Positions 49,534-62,000 of a stretch of DNA of 64,000 bases are shown here, one piece after another (positions within the stretch are counted from its first letter, which is position 1; every line of letters starts with the position of its first letter). The position numbers and the translations under genes are program-made. The DNA is from Nemopilema nomurai (lineage: Eukaryota; Cnidaria; Scyphozoa; Rhizostomeae; Rhizostomatidae), in contig PEDN01001363.1 in NCBI GenBank assembly GCA_003864495.1, positions 1 to 64,000 of the forward strand. The letters are read 5' to 3'. Under the pieces are notes generated by a model. It was given only the letters and a program-made list of their open reading frames with translations. It did no database searches and was not told where the DNA came from.

Positions 49534-52500
49534 CTACCAATTATAAAAAGGAAAGTCTGCTAGATTCAATACTTCTTCTACTTTATAAGAAGGAAAGGTA
49601 CCATCTCTTCCCCTTAAGTGTGAAAAAGCTTTTGAATAACCATCCCAGTGATTCCCTGCGATTGCAACCTCTTCATCAACTGTGAGATCGAGTTCCTTCC
49701 TATCGCGGGCCTTATGAGGGAACCTCACTTTAACTTTGTGCTCATTCTGGCCACCAAAGTAGTAAATGTCATCCAAGGACTGAAATTTCTTTGATGCGTC
49801 TACGTGTTTTCCATTCATAATCTCGTATGCCAGTCTGCATACCTTAGAATAAGAAGTCAATGTTAGCCAGGGGAAATGCTTGATACGTATACAAAGAGAA
49901 GAAAATAGATAAGACAAGAATGAAGATGGATCGGATAAGAATGGCTACAGTACAATAAATCACGCTATGCTAAGAAGAGATAAAGAGTGTTTACAATAAA
50001 GGAGACTCGGCAATTGTTCTTCTCTTGCTTTTGATGGGCATTAAAGTTCACGTCAAAGAAAAATTCACTTTGACGTAAACTCAAATATTGCCAGCCAGAT
50101 GGTTCCGCAGGAGGACATCTAACTCTGCAGCTGGAAACAGACAACTCGCTTCGTAGACGTTTCTCGAATTAGCGTAATGTAAAAGTTGCCTTTATCAATT
50201 TGCAATTCGAAGTCAAAAATCCTTGCTGTATGTGAAGTTAGCAACTGTGTCAAGATAAGAACTTGAAAATTGGTAATGTAACCTACCTGAGAGGAGAAGG
50301 TGCATACAACGTAGTCTGATTCTGAAAGTAACTCGATATCTGATATGATCCCATAAAGTGACTGTTCACTGTGTCTGTGGTCAAGGTCAGCAAGCCTTGA
50401 GGCGTCATTGTCGCTGACAAATGTGATGTCTGGATATCTGTCAGAAAGTGAAATGAGCCCTTGAATACTGTCTCCGAATGTTATAGTCAATATCAAAGTT
50501 TGAAACACCAAACAATGAAAAAAATTGTCAAATACGCTTTGACCTTCAACTAAAACACGAAAGGTTATCATGTTATTCCGCAAAGAAGAGGCAATGAATC
50601 CGTATATAACCCAAATGTATTAAACAAACAATGTAAACCAAAGCTCATTCCTTCATAAGTGACCAAGAAGATGCGATCAGTGAAACTAGCATTTGTAAAC
50701 AAACTACTGAATTTGCTTGAATGCGTGTGCTCCAGAGACTGGCATAACTGTGTTTTCAGAAATAGTTGTGCAAACAAGATACACGTTGAAGGTTGAAAGT
50801 CATGTTCATGCAGCCTTGTCATGCAGCAAGGTGAGAATGTATCCACTGAATGTGGTAGCATAGCTACGGCTGTGGGAACAGCTACTGAATCATAACAACA
50901 ACAACTACACCACCCTCTGCATCATTGCAGAATAGTCCAACAATGCTTTGTTTGGTCTAACAGAAAATTTTCGAAGTTTGCTAGCGGCATCCCCCCTTAA
51001 CATTCCTGGCTCCTTCAATGTACTTCGCAAAGTCAATCATTAATACTCACTTCTGCTCTGCTTCGGTAAGAAGGCTTCTGTCATCAGTCGCCATGTACAC
51101 TCTCCTGGCATCAAGTTTCGTCGTCAACTCTAGCTTGTCGAAGTATCTTCTTGCCCATTTTATGTATTCACTAAGATCATGACGTGCTGCTTCTACGTTC
51201 ACTTTGTCAGTTCTCCTTACGTGTATCCTGATGACAAATGTAAAAATTATTATTAAAATTTTCATCACAATTAAACCAATTACTGCTGTAATTATCATTA
51301 AAACTTTTCACCTGAAACCTACGCGTTGTCTAAATGGCATCACACTACAATGAAAACTCCTATATGCACTGCGTGGTAAAAATCGATCTACGTTGATAAA
51401 TCTTTGGAATTAATATCATATCAGCAATTTAAGTCTTAAAAAAGTGCTTTATTCTTTAAGCGTACTTGATAGTGTGAAACTTACCCAATAATAGGCGATT
51501 TGAAGCCAATTCTTCTCTTTTTCTCCTCGATCCTTTTTTTCATTGAAGGCTGGTACCGAAATAGGTAGGCACAAATTTGTCCAATCCACCACACAAAGGG
51601 CACCTCGTGAAATGTCAGTATTTCATTCACAAGGTCACGTGGAACTGACTGTGGCAATTGCTTCGGCCTTGGATATATCGAGTCAATGACTGGCAAGTGT
51701 GCAATTAATGCCTTTGTGTCATACGCCATACCCCAGTACACTCTTCCGAAACCAACATTCCGACACGACTCGCTAACTGGCAAGAACGTCCCCTCCCAAC
51801 CTTTCTTTGAATACCTCCAACCTCTCGAATTTACAACCATAGTTCGGTTTGAACTATATGCCATGATCAAACAGTATATAACATGGTGTATTTGGCATCC
51901 ATAACCACAAGCCTTGTTCAACGTGCAAACTAATCGTCTTGCTTTGTTGCAATCACTAGGATTTTGCAATCTCTGAAGCCTTCTTTGGACTTTTTCTGAT
52001 GTTTTTTTATGCATCAGTTCCCGATAACGACCCATGCCATCAAGATCCTTTAGCCTTTCTAATTCATTCATTGTAAACAACGACAATTGCTCAACGTCTG
52101 TTTTAAACTTATCAAAGCCATGCTGTTTGAAAACATCGCCTGACTTTTCCTTAACTTTCTCTAACTTGTCAGTGAGAAAATAATTCATTTCTTTTACGTA
52201 ATTGGAAATTCGCCTTCTAGTTTCTTCATACTCAAGACTAGGTGCTCTACCAGGACCAAAAGAACTGAGTTTGTTATCATTAGGTAAACTGTCAGCAATT
52301 TCATCTTCATCTTTTTTGGTATTAAGATTGATTTTTGGTTTAAAAGCCATCCTGATATCATCATGAATCGCCCTTACTCTCCGATTATGCGTTTCCCTTT
52401 GTAAAACCATGTTTTCTTTCCGCAAGAATTCTGCTTCGACTTTTGTCTCCTCGAGCTCCAGAAGAGTCTTTTGAGATTCTTCTACAAGTTGATAAAGATG

Positions 52501-52578
52501 CATTCCCATGTATATCAATATTGATAACCATACCAATGTTATGCCCGAGAGAGTTTTTAATAATCTCTTTCCAGCCAT
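49534..52578 (-). CDS. FUT8: Alpha-1,6-fucosyltransferase (core fucosyltransferase FUT8), four coding exons
   Basis: FUT8 transfers fucose from GDP-fucose to the innermost GlcNAc of N-glycans in the Golgi. Coding exons are 52578-51485, 51227-51051, 50437-50287 and 49842-49534, with donors GTAAGT, GTGAGT and GTAGGT and in-phase CAG/AAG acceptors. Together they give 576 residues, about the usual length. Visible parts: short cytosolic tail and signal-anchor helix (about 10-29), a coiled-coil stem (about 30-200), the catalytic domain with CTLNKACGYGCQIHH and NSRGWRYSKKGWEGTFLP, and the GDP-fucose-binding motif HVRRTDK (367-373) at the exon 1/2 junction. The last exon encodes an SH3-like domain (SLDDIYYFGGQN, AGNHWDGYSK, PSYKV). 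The first coding exon alone carries 364 codons, far fewer introns than in vertebrates. ATG is at 52576-52578. It diverges from ERLEC1. Confidence 0.96.
50050..50076. repeat. 9-bp perfect hairpin inside FUT8 intron 3
   Basis: The arms acgtcaaag (50050-50058) and ctttgacgt (50068-50076) flank a 9-base loop, in the last FUT8 intron. No function inferred. Confidence 0.5.
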
Positions 52579-52653
52579 GATGCTGTTTCATCGCAAAGTT
52601 TCCTCTTTCTTTCTCATTCACGACAATGGCCAACACGGAGCAACGTTTGCCTG
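52579..52653 (-). promoter_or_regulatory. FUT8 5' leader with probable intron acceptor and upstream ATGs
   Basis: Reading the minus strand, CTCATTTTTCAG ending at 52651 is a good splice acceptor 72 bases before the FUT8 ATG, so a non-coding 5' exon probably lies further upstream (not located). The leader piece 52650-52579 contains two ATGs out of frame with FUT8, one closing in a short uORF and one overlapping the FUT8 start, which could dampen translation. Confidence 0.45.
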
Positions 52654-53477
52654 AAAAATGAGGCGAAAATGTTTTAATTTGGATTGACTCTAACAAAAAG
52701 ATAAACAAGTCCTATCCAATTAAAGTTTTAACATTAGTAATAGTCTGACTGTTCAAGCAGCTGTAACATCTAAACTTCTCTCTTACCAATGCTCAAATGA
52801 TGATGCCATTGTTGCAGATCTTCTTTTCATTGACAATAAATGTAGCACTTTCATTTTCAAGAAAACATGATCCTAGAATTAGGCTGGTAGTAGGTAGTCC
52901 TTACCTTTTGACCTTTTGCGACAAGCACCAGTGGCGATCAAACTGCTACCTACCCACGAAAAGAAAGCAAATCGCGCCATTCTACAGCCTTATTCAGAAA
53001 TCCAAACATTTCAGGAGTTTCCTCATCTCGAAGGATTATGTTTCGAGGCATAAAACACGTCTTTCTGCAGTTCACCGACCCAGCTAGAAAAAGGCCCTTG
53101 TTAATATCTATCCAAGTTTCTGATTGATCTTTGTTTAAAAACTTGAAAAAGGTCTTCTTGGAGAAGATACCTATTCGTAGCCTTGGGTTTCTTACTAATT
53201 CTCTTATCCGCTCCCCGGTTTTACGTCTTGCATATAATTAAACTTATACTAACCTTCTATGCACATAGGCCTAAGATGAAACCAACAATATTGTTTATAC
53301 ATATATTCTTGCTTTCCCATTCACAAATACTTTTCCAAATATTGCAAGAACATCTGCTTCTTTTGTGGGTAATTTTAGTCGTGTTTTTAATTATCTTCTA
53401 AACCTTGTTCTTCGTACGAAAACTATACGGGCTGACCATGTTGGGAAATATGCCTATTTTTGCCGGCGCTACAGCCT
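52654..53477. other. FUT8-ERLEC1 intergenic region, proximal part
   Basis: Presumably includes the FUT8 promoter and 5' exon. Open frames of 72-96 codons on the + strand show no recognisable domain. Confidence 0.4.
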
Positions 53478-53557
53478 GCGTGCTACGGACTCGACCAGCG
53501 TGCTACGGACTCGACCAGCGTGCTTCCGACTCGACCAGCGTGCTTTCGACTCAACAC
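53478..53557. repeat. GC-rich 20-bp minisatellite, 4 copies
   Basis: Four 20-bp units of the type gcgtgctacggactcgacca. The first two are identical and the last two carry substitutions (cttccgac, ctttcgac). It is markedly more GC- and CpG-rich than its surroundings. Confidence 0.85.
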
Positions 53558-53867
53558 GCAACGGGCTGCGACCCGTGAGCTAAAGCTGGAGATTTATGAA
53601 GACTACGGACGCACAAATCTGACCGTGTCGTATTCGACAAAATCTGACCGTGTAAGAGGAGAAATCGAATGTCGAAAGCCATCTTCAGATTGTCGAATTA
53701 AATTTTTTAAAAATTGAACGTGTTCTATTCCATTTGACAAATCGAAAGGTGAATGAATAAAATTTTTCTCACTCACGCTGCTACGTCGCCCGAATTGCCA
53801 TGTTCCGCATTTTTATATGTTGTTTATAGTCATTTTAAAGGAAACATGGAACTAGCGCGGCCTAAGT
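53558..53867. other. Repeat-like flank of the transposase remnant
   Basis: The word attcgacaaaatctgacc occurs at about 53634 and again near 54150, with aatctgaccgtgt repeated locally. An inverted pair cttcagattgtcgaat (53683-53698) and attcgacaaatctgaag (54186-54202) brackets the transposase remnant, so part of this stretch is probably element sequence. No gene seen. Confidence 0.45.
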
Positions 53868-54194
53868 TCAAATTGCTGAATATGAGAAAGAAGAGAGCTT
53901 GTGGAATGTTCTCGAGTTCGTGTAGTTCTTTCCTTTGGTGAAGCGCAACACGTTCAAAAATGCATCGTATGTACCGAAAACAGGACGCTTTTTCAGCCAT
54001 TCTTTTGTCTATTTTGAACGTTTTCTTCTCCTTTTTCTTCGTCCTTTTAGTACAAGTGCGATAACTGTGGCAGCTAAGGCAATCTTCTCCTCTATTTCAT
54101 AACAAAATTGAGGTGTTTGACTATTATCAATTCGAAAAATCTTATCATGATTCGACAAAATCTGACCATGTAAAAGGGGCTTTCGATTCGACAA
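53868..54194 (-). pseudogene. Decayed PIF/Harbinger-type transposase N-terminal fragment
   Basis: On the minus strand one reading frame runs through a hydrophobic segment (IALAATVIALVL), a basic block (GRRKRRRKRSK), an in-frame TAG (54009-54011) and then EWLKKRPVFGTYDAFLNVLR. That order matches the N-terminal part of PIF/Harbinger (HARBI1-like) transposases, where a basic run precedes a W..PWL..R..GAY..L..EL-type motif. The frame ends in TGA at 53868-53870, before any DDE catalytic residue. Weak inverted ends (53683 and 54202) suggest a 0.5-kb deleted, dead element. The call rests on motif order only; full family searches would be decisive. Confidence 0.55.
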
Positions 54195-54202
54195 ATCTGA
54201 AG

Positions 54203-56023
54203 AAAAACTGATTTCACATTATCAAATTCTACAAAGAGCGGCTTTACAGGCTTTTCACCGAAAAGGAAAAAATGTAGCCCTACATCCAGCCTACGACTGT
54301 GTGTCCTCTACGCATCAGAATCTCTTAAAGAATTGAAACGAATTTTAACTAGAATTCGATGATCAACTTGCTTCCCAAATGTTATCTTAAATACTTTATG
54401 TTTTACACATGCCATTTTAAATTCGTGTGGATCCATTTTAAACAGTTGTGATATGAAATGGAATGCAAATTGTGTGTAGTTAGAGTTATGGTGCATAAAC
54501 GTCCTTGAGCAAATAATATACATATACATAACAGTAGAAAAAGCAATAGAAAAATCGCTTGAGATGAGAAATGAAATTACTTGCACTATCAAACTGAGAA
54601 CTCAAAAAAGTAATAACACTACATCTCTTTTTTTCATTAAACGTTGCAATTTAAAAAAACTGATATTGTGCCATTTTAAAGAATTTTTGTATGGAGGCCA
54701 TGCTTTGAGGGGGCGTCCTTAAGCCCCAGTTGGGGGACTGTGGTAAGTTGAAATGCAAAGCCCAATGCAAATGGGGCAAAGCCACAATGTAAAATAGACG
54801 CGAAGGAAGACTAAAGAAAAGAAGGGTCAATGGAGTCCTTCCATGTTTGAAGAGCAATACTGCAACTTCTGTAATGAGAGTCTAGTCTAGTCTTAGAATA
54901 TCAGAGTCAACAGTGCGGTTAATTTGAAAGGAAAGTTTGGTTGAGAGTATATGTCCGTCAAATGAATGTGCAAATTGCGATATAAGTTCTTCCCTAGCCG
55001 AGTCATGCAGATGTCAGTTGGGAAAATATTCACACAAATCCACAAGGTATTTAGGGACAAATAGAAACTTTTGGTTTCAGTTTCTATACACAGAGATCTT
55101 TTTATAAAAAACTTGGAAACTCTAACTAAGAATTTGAGCAAAACAAAAAGAAATCGACTTACTTATAGAGTTACTTGAGTTATTAAAAGAGCATGATTTA
55201 CTTAAAATCTCGACAGATAAAAAGTAATTCGGACCTTTATCTCTTATAAAAACATATGTAATTTGGGGATCTATGGTAATACGCTTGGGTGTCCCCCCTG
55301 GTCCAGGATAGGAGCTAACAATGCCCCCAAGTTAATCCCTATCTTGTGCACTGGTTTCGACGTTATTGTCTTCCTAAAGTGTCTTTGCAACAATGCGTTT
55401 TATGTACTTTATGAAGAAAATCCAATAAATACCCTGTAATCTGTACAAACTAGCAAAGACATGAACAGAAAACAATGCTGTCTCTGCAAAGTTTGTGATA
55501 CTTCAATAGCCATTGATGGAACAAAAAATTATCAATCAATGAATTCCTCAAAAATTGAAACTCAAAAAAATATCTCAATTATTGTCTGTCTTCTATCAGT
55601 TTACTTATAGAGAGGTCTCCATTTATTTCGTCCTTTACTTTTGTTTCTACTCTATTTTCTGGATCTATTTCCCTTTTTTGGATTTATCTAGCCTTGCTGC
55701 GTTGGCATGTTTTTCTTCAGTGAATGAAGTCGAGACATTACGTTCGCCAAATTGAGGCTCAGCATTAGTAGGCTGAAGTTGATTGGGACGAAAGAAATAC
55801 TTGTAAACTTGTAAACAGTATTTAATTTCGCCTTCGGTATAGAAAATTGAAAGGTTACATTCGAAATCAGAGGATTATATTATTTAAAACTAGTGTACAG
55901 TGAGGGAACAATAATGCCAAAGATACCAACAGGAAAAGACACCAGTGGGTCAACTTGATAGCTGACCAGACGAAGGAAGGAATATTTCTGTGGTGAAGAA
56001 GGGAGGAGTGTTTATTAGCCACT
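54203..56023. other. Intergenic region upstream of ERLEC1
   Basis: No recognised gene. Open frames of 66-94 codons lack domains. The last few hundred bases must include the ERLEC1 promoter and leader; no specific site could be named. Confidence 0.4.
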
Positions 56024-59000
56024 ATGTCCAGTGGAAAAGGTTCTGAATCCTTTAAAAAGACATGGTCATTCAGGAAAACGCGTTTGCTACCAGGCATAAA
56101 TCTAATAACGTTTCTTTTCACCCTTTTAACGGTGACAGTTGAAAGAATTGTATGTGAAAAGTCTATGCCAGAGTTTGATGACAAGCATGCCTTTGAGATA
56201 TCGTGGCTTGGGTCAGACACAAAGGTGAACAATTCTCTTGACTGCATTTTCATTAATAGTCTCAATCATTTTATAAAATTAACTGGAATCCTTTATCGGT
56301 GGTAGTTATGGGTACCAGATCAGATTGCAGAATATAAAAATGCACCATTGATGATTTTTTCTCGATGATGCTTCACACCAAAAATGGGCTTGTACTCTGG
56401 TCTGAGTAAACGTATTCTCGTGATGTTTAGCTTCAAGCACATAATATTGCAGCTGAAGTTCCAATACTTTTCCTGACTTCTTTCCAGAGACTGTTTTTCT
56501 TTTTCTAAGACCCATTGCCCTTGTTTATTTTTGCAGATCAGTGCTCTTGGCAGTTTGCAACACCATGAGAGTATCATTATGAATACAAAGGAAAAAGAAT
56601 CCTATAGATGCTTTCTTCCTAATTTAAGGAAGTCAGATGAGGTCTTCACTCTTGATCTTTTTCAATTGGCTTTGTTTTTCTTTTTTCCAAGCTATTTCTC
56701 AAATGTCACAATGTTATCTTTTAAATGTGCTTTCCAACCAACAAAGTATTGTGATTTTTCAAAGTATCTTTTTTGGACAGCATATTATCTACTTTCTTAA
56801 AGAAATATTGTATTCCAAGGACAGCTCTTAGTTTTTTTCTTGGGAAAAATTGTTTTTTAAAATCCAGCTTGACCTGTCTATCCAATGTGTATTGTTTCTT
56901 TGGGTTCTAGGACAAAAATGAATCTGCAGATGGACCAAAAGCAGAAGATCTATTAGCTGGTATTCTTACTCTCAAAGGAACAAAATGTTCATATAGGGTT
57001 TGTACTTATATTCCTATAACACCTTTTTAGAATGAATAGGATTATTATCAGTTATAGGTTTAAATATTGACTGATGTTAACATTGCCATGTTGGGTGAAT
57101 GACTCATAACGGAAAACAGTTTTATCTAAAACAGATCACTTTTTCAACACAAGGCTTCAATTTATCTGCAATCAAATTTTTCTTTCAAGCTTGAGCCATT
57201 CTGGACCTATGAAGTTTGTCATGGTTTACATGTGAGACAATTTCATGAAGAAAAAGTTCCAGGCCAGGTAAAGTCTTGCATTTAGAAAAAATTATTTTGA
57301 GATTAGTTATGATACTCAATGCCTAAGCAATTATCTTACCATCTCATAACAATCTATTTTCCTTTCCTTGTCAGGAAAAGCCAAAAGTTCAAGAATATTA
57401 CCTTGGTAAAGTCTTCACAGGTATAATAATTTGTATACTTCAACCAATTGTTTATCTCTTACAATATTGACAATTATATCATACCATATCATCAAATGGG
57501 TTTGTTATCTCTTTTCCATAGAAAAATTAATTTACATCATTCTTTTAGATGAAGAGTTGCTTTGATGACCTATAGTAACAGATGTTAGCTTTCCATTTCG
57601 CTTTAGAATTTGTTTTAAAATCAAATTGATTCTTGTAATTCTCTGAAATTGTATTCAGAGTAATGTTATGTTTAATAGACAAATTGTTTTCTTTAGAGAT
57701 AATACTTGGTTCAATAGTAGAGCAAAATTAAACAAAACATGTCCAGAAAAAGATCATGGCTATGATCTATGCCTTTCATATATTATTTTGAAAATCAGTA
57801 AATTATTATTTTTCTTAAGATTAAAATTAATTATTTTGCTAAAAAATGGTAGAATTGAAAACACTGATGCTAGAATAAATAAACAATCATTTAGATGACC
57901 CAGGTGAAGAAGAATCAAAAGATGGAGTTCCAGAAAGCATCAACCCAAAACAGAGAGCAAGGTTTGTACCAGGGATTAATTGCAATGCCCCTGCAGTGCA
58001 CTTGCAGTTAAAAGTTATTCTTATTTTGTTGAAAAAACTGTTAGCCTTACAAACATCCCCAGTTCCCCAATATGGGAATGTTGAGTGAGGAATTTTTTAG
58101 CAATTAAAATAGCAGGGACCATACAGTGGTAAAGCACCTCTCCACTGCTAGATAGCTGAATATTCCAGCCTTTAATATAAGCAATGTGCTTTAACAATCC
58201 TGCTTGATTTCCAATGCAAATCATAATTATTGGTGCAGTCAACTCTACTTCAGCTTTGCACAACTGGCAAGATGAAAGTTCTGTTCCTGCCAACTGTTTC
58301 AACTCTCTACCTTAATGATCCTGTTCTAAAAAGGGAAAGAAATGCTGTGGGTTACAATTAAAGTACATCTGATTACAGCCTTCTTGCAACACAATTTTGA
58401 TGATTATTAGAAACTAGATGAATATTTTCCTTGCTGTTACTTCTTCTTGTAACAATCTTAACAGCATTTTATCCAAATAAATCGCAAAAAGTAAGAAATT
58501 GGGAGGGGATTTTTTAACCTTTATCAATCTTGAATTTAAGAATAAACATAGCTTTTAGCAAATTTTGTAATAATTTTTCAAATTAATTTTTTTTCATTCA
58601 GATTCCAAGAAAAGAAATAGACGGCAGAATGACACCATACTTTAATTTCACAATGGACAACGGAACTCCTTGTGATATAAAACACAACAAGCCAAGGCGT
58701 GTTGACATTTTGTACATATGTCATGCAACAGCAAATAATGAGGTAATAGGATGATATTGTCTTTTTGAAGCAAATTCTCAAGCAAGCTGGTTTCAAGAAA
58801 ATTTTCATTAGGACAGCCTCTCATTAGCTTGAATACCTTATGTTTAACATCTTTCATTTAGCATAGTTAGTAGATTGTATAATACTCTGATCTCAAATAA
58901 GGTATTAAATGCAGTTACAGAATGTGCCATTTTTTGTGAAATTTTCTTTTTCTCTCTTCAAGGTATTTAGTGTTAAAGAAACAACAACTTGTGAATACGA

Positions 59001-62000
59001 GGTGATAATTTTGACACCCGAATTGTGCCACAATCCTGCTTATGTGTGAGTTTTAATTGTTTATTGTTTATCATTACCTCCTGGTCTTTTCTGATTAATT
59101 ATTGAACTGGTTTGGCAATCTGTTACAACAGGAATTTATCAGTAATTTATCAGTTTGCATTCTTGCCTGTATTAAAAAATTATCATCATAGCTTTGTTTT
59201 GATAGGATCAAAGACAACCCAGTTAATGGCATCCAATGTCTCCCGTTAGAAGGGGCACCAAGGTATTATGTTAAACCGTTACCATTGTAGTTGCTCCCAA
59301 GTGTCATATATAGACTAAAGCCTCATTAATCACAAATTATATCTTGAATCAGACAATGTCCTTGCTAAGTCTTGCTTTTTATTCCCTGATTGTGCCCTGG
59401 CTTACAAATTTTTTGTTCATCTTATGTAGTCAGCCAAGTAAACTGGCTCACCTACAAGAAAACGCATTGGAGGAAAAGGTTTTAGCTGAGGTGATTCTCC
59501 TTCTAGGTTTATACTTTTTGCAGTTAGGAAGGTTACAAAAACACTTAGACATGATAATTTTTGTAGCAGTTGGTTTATGACACTAGTGGAACTTTCACTA
59601 CTATAGTAAGCTGTAAAAAAGTATTATGTTTACCCAGTTTTAATCTTTGTCATCAATGTACCAAAAAGTTACTTTCATGTTGCTGTATAAAAAAAATTAA
59701 GCAATTTATTTGCATCTAATCAATGATTTATTTGGTTTAAACATTGTATTAGACAAAGCATACATGGATATTGGAACCAACAGCACAAGCAGAAAATAAT
59801 AAAAATTCAAATGTCAAAGAGAAGCCAAATGTGGACAATGAATCTCCTGTGAAACAATCAAATAAAGTAACAACAACTGATGACCAATTGACAAGAGAGT
59901 TTTTGAGTGGTGACTATTGCCTTCATGGAGTGAGTTGAAATACCTTTGAAAGTCATGTTGAGCCTATGAATGTTAAAAGTTTAATTTCAATGTGTAGCCA
60001 ATGTGCATGAATGTTTTTTATCAACAACACAAGCTTTTTATTCTAAATTTACATCATCAGCCTAATTGACTTGTTATTCATTTTAGCCTAAAAATAATTT
60101 TATTTATCTTAAAGGGAAGTGGCTGGTGGTTGTATGAATTCTGCTATGGAAAACATGTACAGCAGTTTCACCAGGTTTGCCATCTGCAATTAATTATTTT
60201 CTAAAATGAAACTTATAATGATAAGTATGTTTCTTTTTAAGAGAAGAATTGTCAAATCTTTGTCTTTACAAGTCAACCAAGACTACCAAAATTAGTTTTC
60301 AGCATCTTCTGTAAAAATTATTCTTGAATATTTTCAAGGAACCATCAGGAAAAACAATCATCTACCTTGGATACTGGGATAAGCAAGTAAATTTCTTAAT
60401 ATTTTCTTTCAATATTGTATTTTTTAGGAATTATTTTGAATCCAAACCTATGTATAAGTGGATGATGATTCAGTTTTGAAAGATCTGATTCAATTTTTTG
60501 GTGCCTTTAATGAAATCTTAACTACAACATTGTGCACTAAATGGTATAAATGGTGGAAATAGTAACTGTGGTATTGCTTTTGCTTAACTGGCACTCGCAA
60601 AGTTATCTAAATTTGTGAGCATATTAAGCTAAATGAGCATTTGTGTTTGTATGAAACTATATCACTAAACTCTTCATATTTCAAACTTTTTACAGCAGCA
60701 AAGGTAGATTTTAGCAAATTATATTTTTTCCAAGAAGTGACAGAATTTATGCATTTTAGAATTTTTATTATGAGTTCCTCAACATTTAGAAACACCTCGA
60801 GTGGATCAAAACCAAAAAGAACTTTGCATCAAAGAAGTAAGTGTTTACATCAAACCCAAGTGTCTATCATAGGGAAAATGTGCTGTGATGGTGATCTAAA
60901 GGCTGTTGTTTTCAAAGCTTCTTGCCTCCTAAAATAAATTTGTGGCAAAGAACCTGCAGATGGACAACCTTAGGATCCTATTAGAATCCTAGGTATCATC
61001 TGAACAGTATCCTGAATATTATATTCCTGGATGGGTTCCTGTCAAGTCTTGTAAACCAGCAATATGACTCTACCGGCCTAACATAAGGATCATTACCATT
61101 CTGAGAAGGATCCTAAATATTTTCTATGAAGAAGTTCTTTTCAGTGTTTTCCTGAATTATTATATGTTTCTTTTGATAGACATGTTACTCATTTCTATAC
61201 AAATGGGGATATATGTGACTTAACAGGGAAGCCAAGAACTGCGCAAGTCAAATTGAAGTAAATATAAATTTATTCCTGTCTTTCTCCTATTTATTCCAAT
61301 TTAAGTTATTTTACAGATAATGCCTTTTCTTTCAGGTAGTTAAAATGTTATAAAGTAGATGCCGCAATAAAAATGGTAGAGCTTTTGAAAACTGCCACCA
61401 ACCTTAATCTAAGCAAATATCAGTAGATGTTGTGGTGACAGTATTCAAAACTTGAAGTTTATATATTTATAAGGTCCCCATCTGAGTGTATTATCTTCCC
61501 AAACCCTGATTTATTAAGCATTTTTCTTTTAAAAGTACCATAAATTGAAAAATGTACTTTGTCAGTCAGTCGGACAAGCCTTTTGCATCCACCAGGTAAA
61601 AAATGATAAAATAGCAAAATAATAAAACTTAAATTTTTTAGGTAAACACATGTTGACAGCACAGAATTACAGTGGCAATAAGAATTTAATTGATCAACTC
61701 CTTTTTTCTTGAGAAAGTGAAATAATATTCATATTTTGCATTGAGTTGAAATGGTTGCTACAATTGTGGAAAAAGGATCTGTGCTGAAAACGTTTCAAAG
61801 AATGTTATTTCATGATTTTTAATTGTTCACTGATTGTATCATTAGATGATTATGTTTATTTCTAAAAAAATTTTCTTCAAAATAGTTATTTACCCCAGTC
61901 AAATTCAAGAATCAGTTGGTTTCTCCCTTTGAAAACTATTTTCAGTTGTGATCCTGCTATACATGTCACCAGCTCAATAAACTATGCTAATGCAGGAAAA

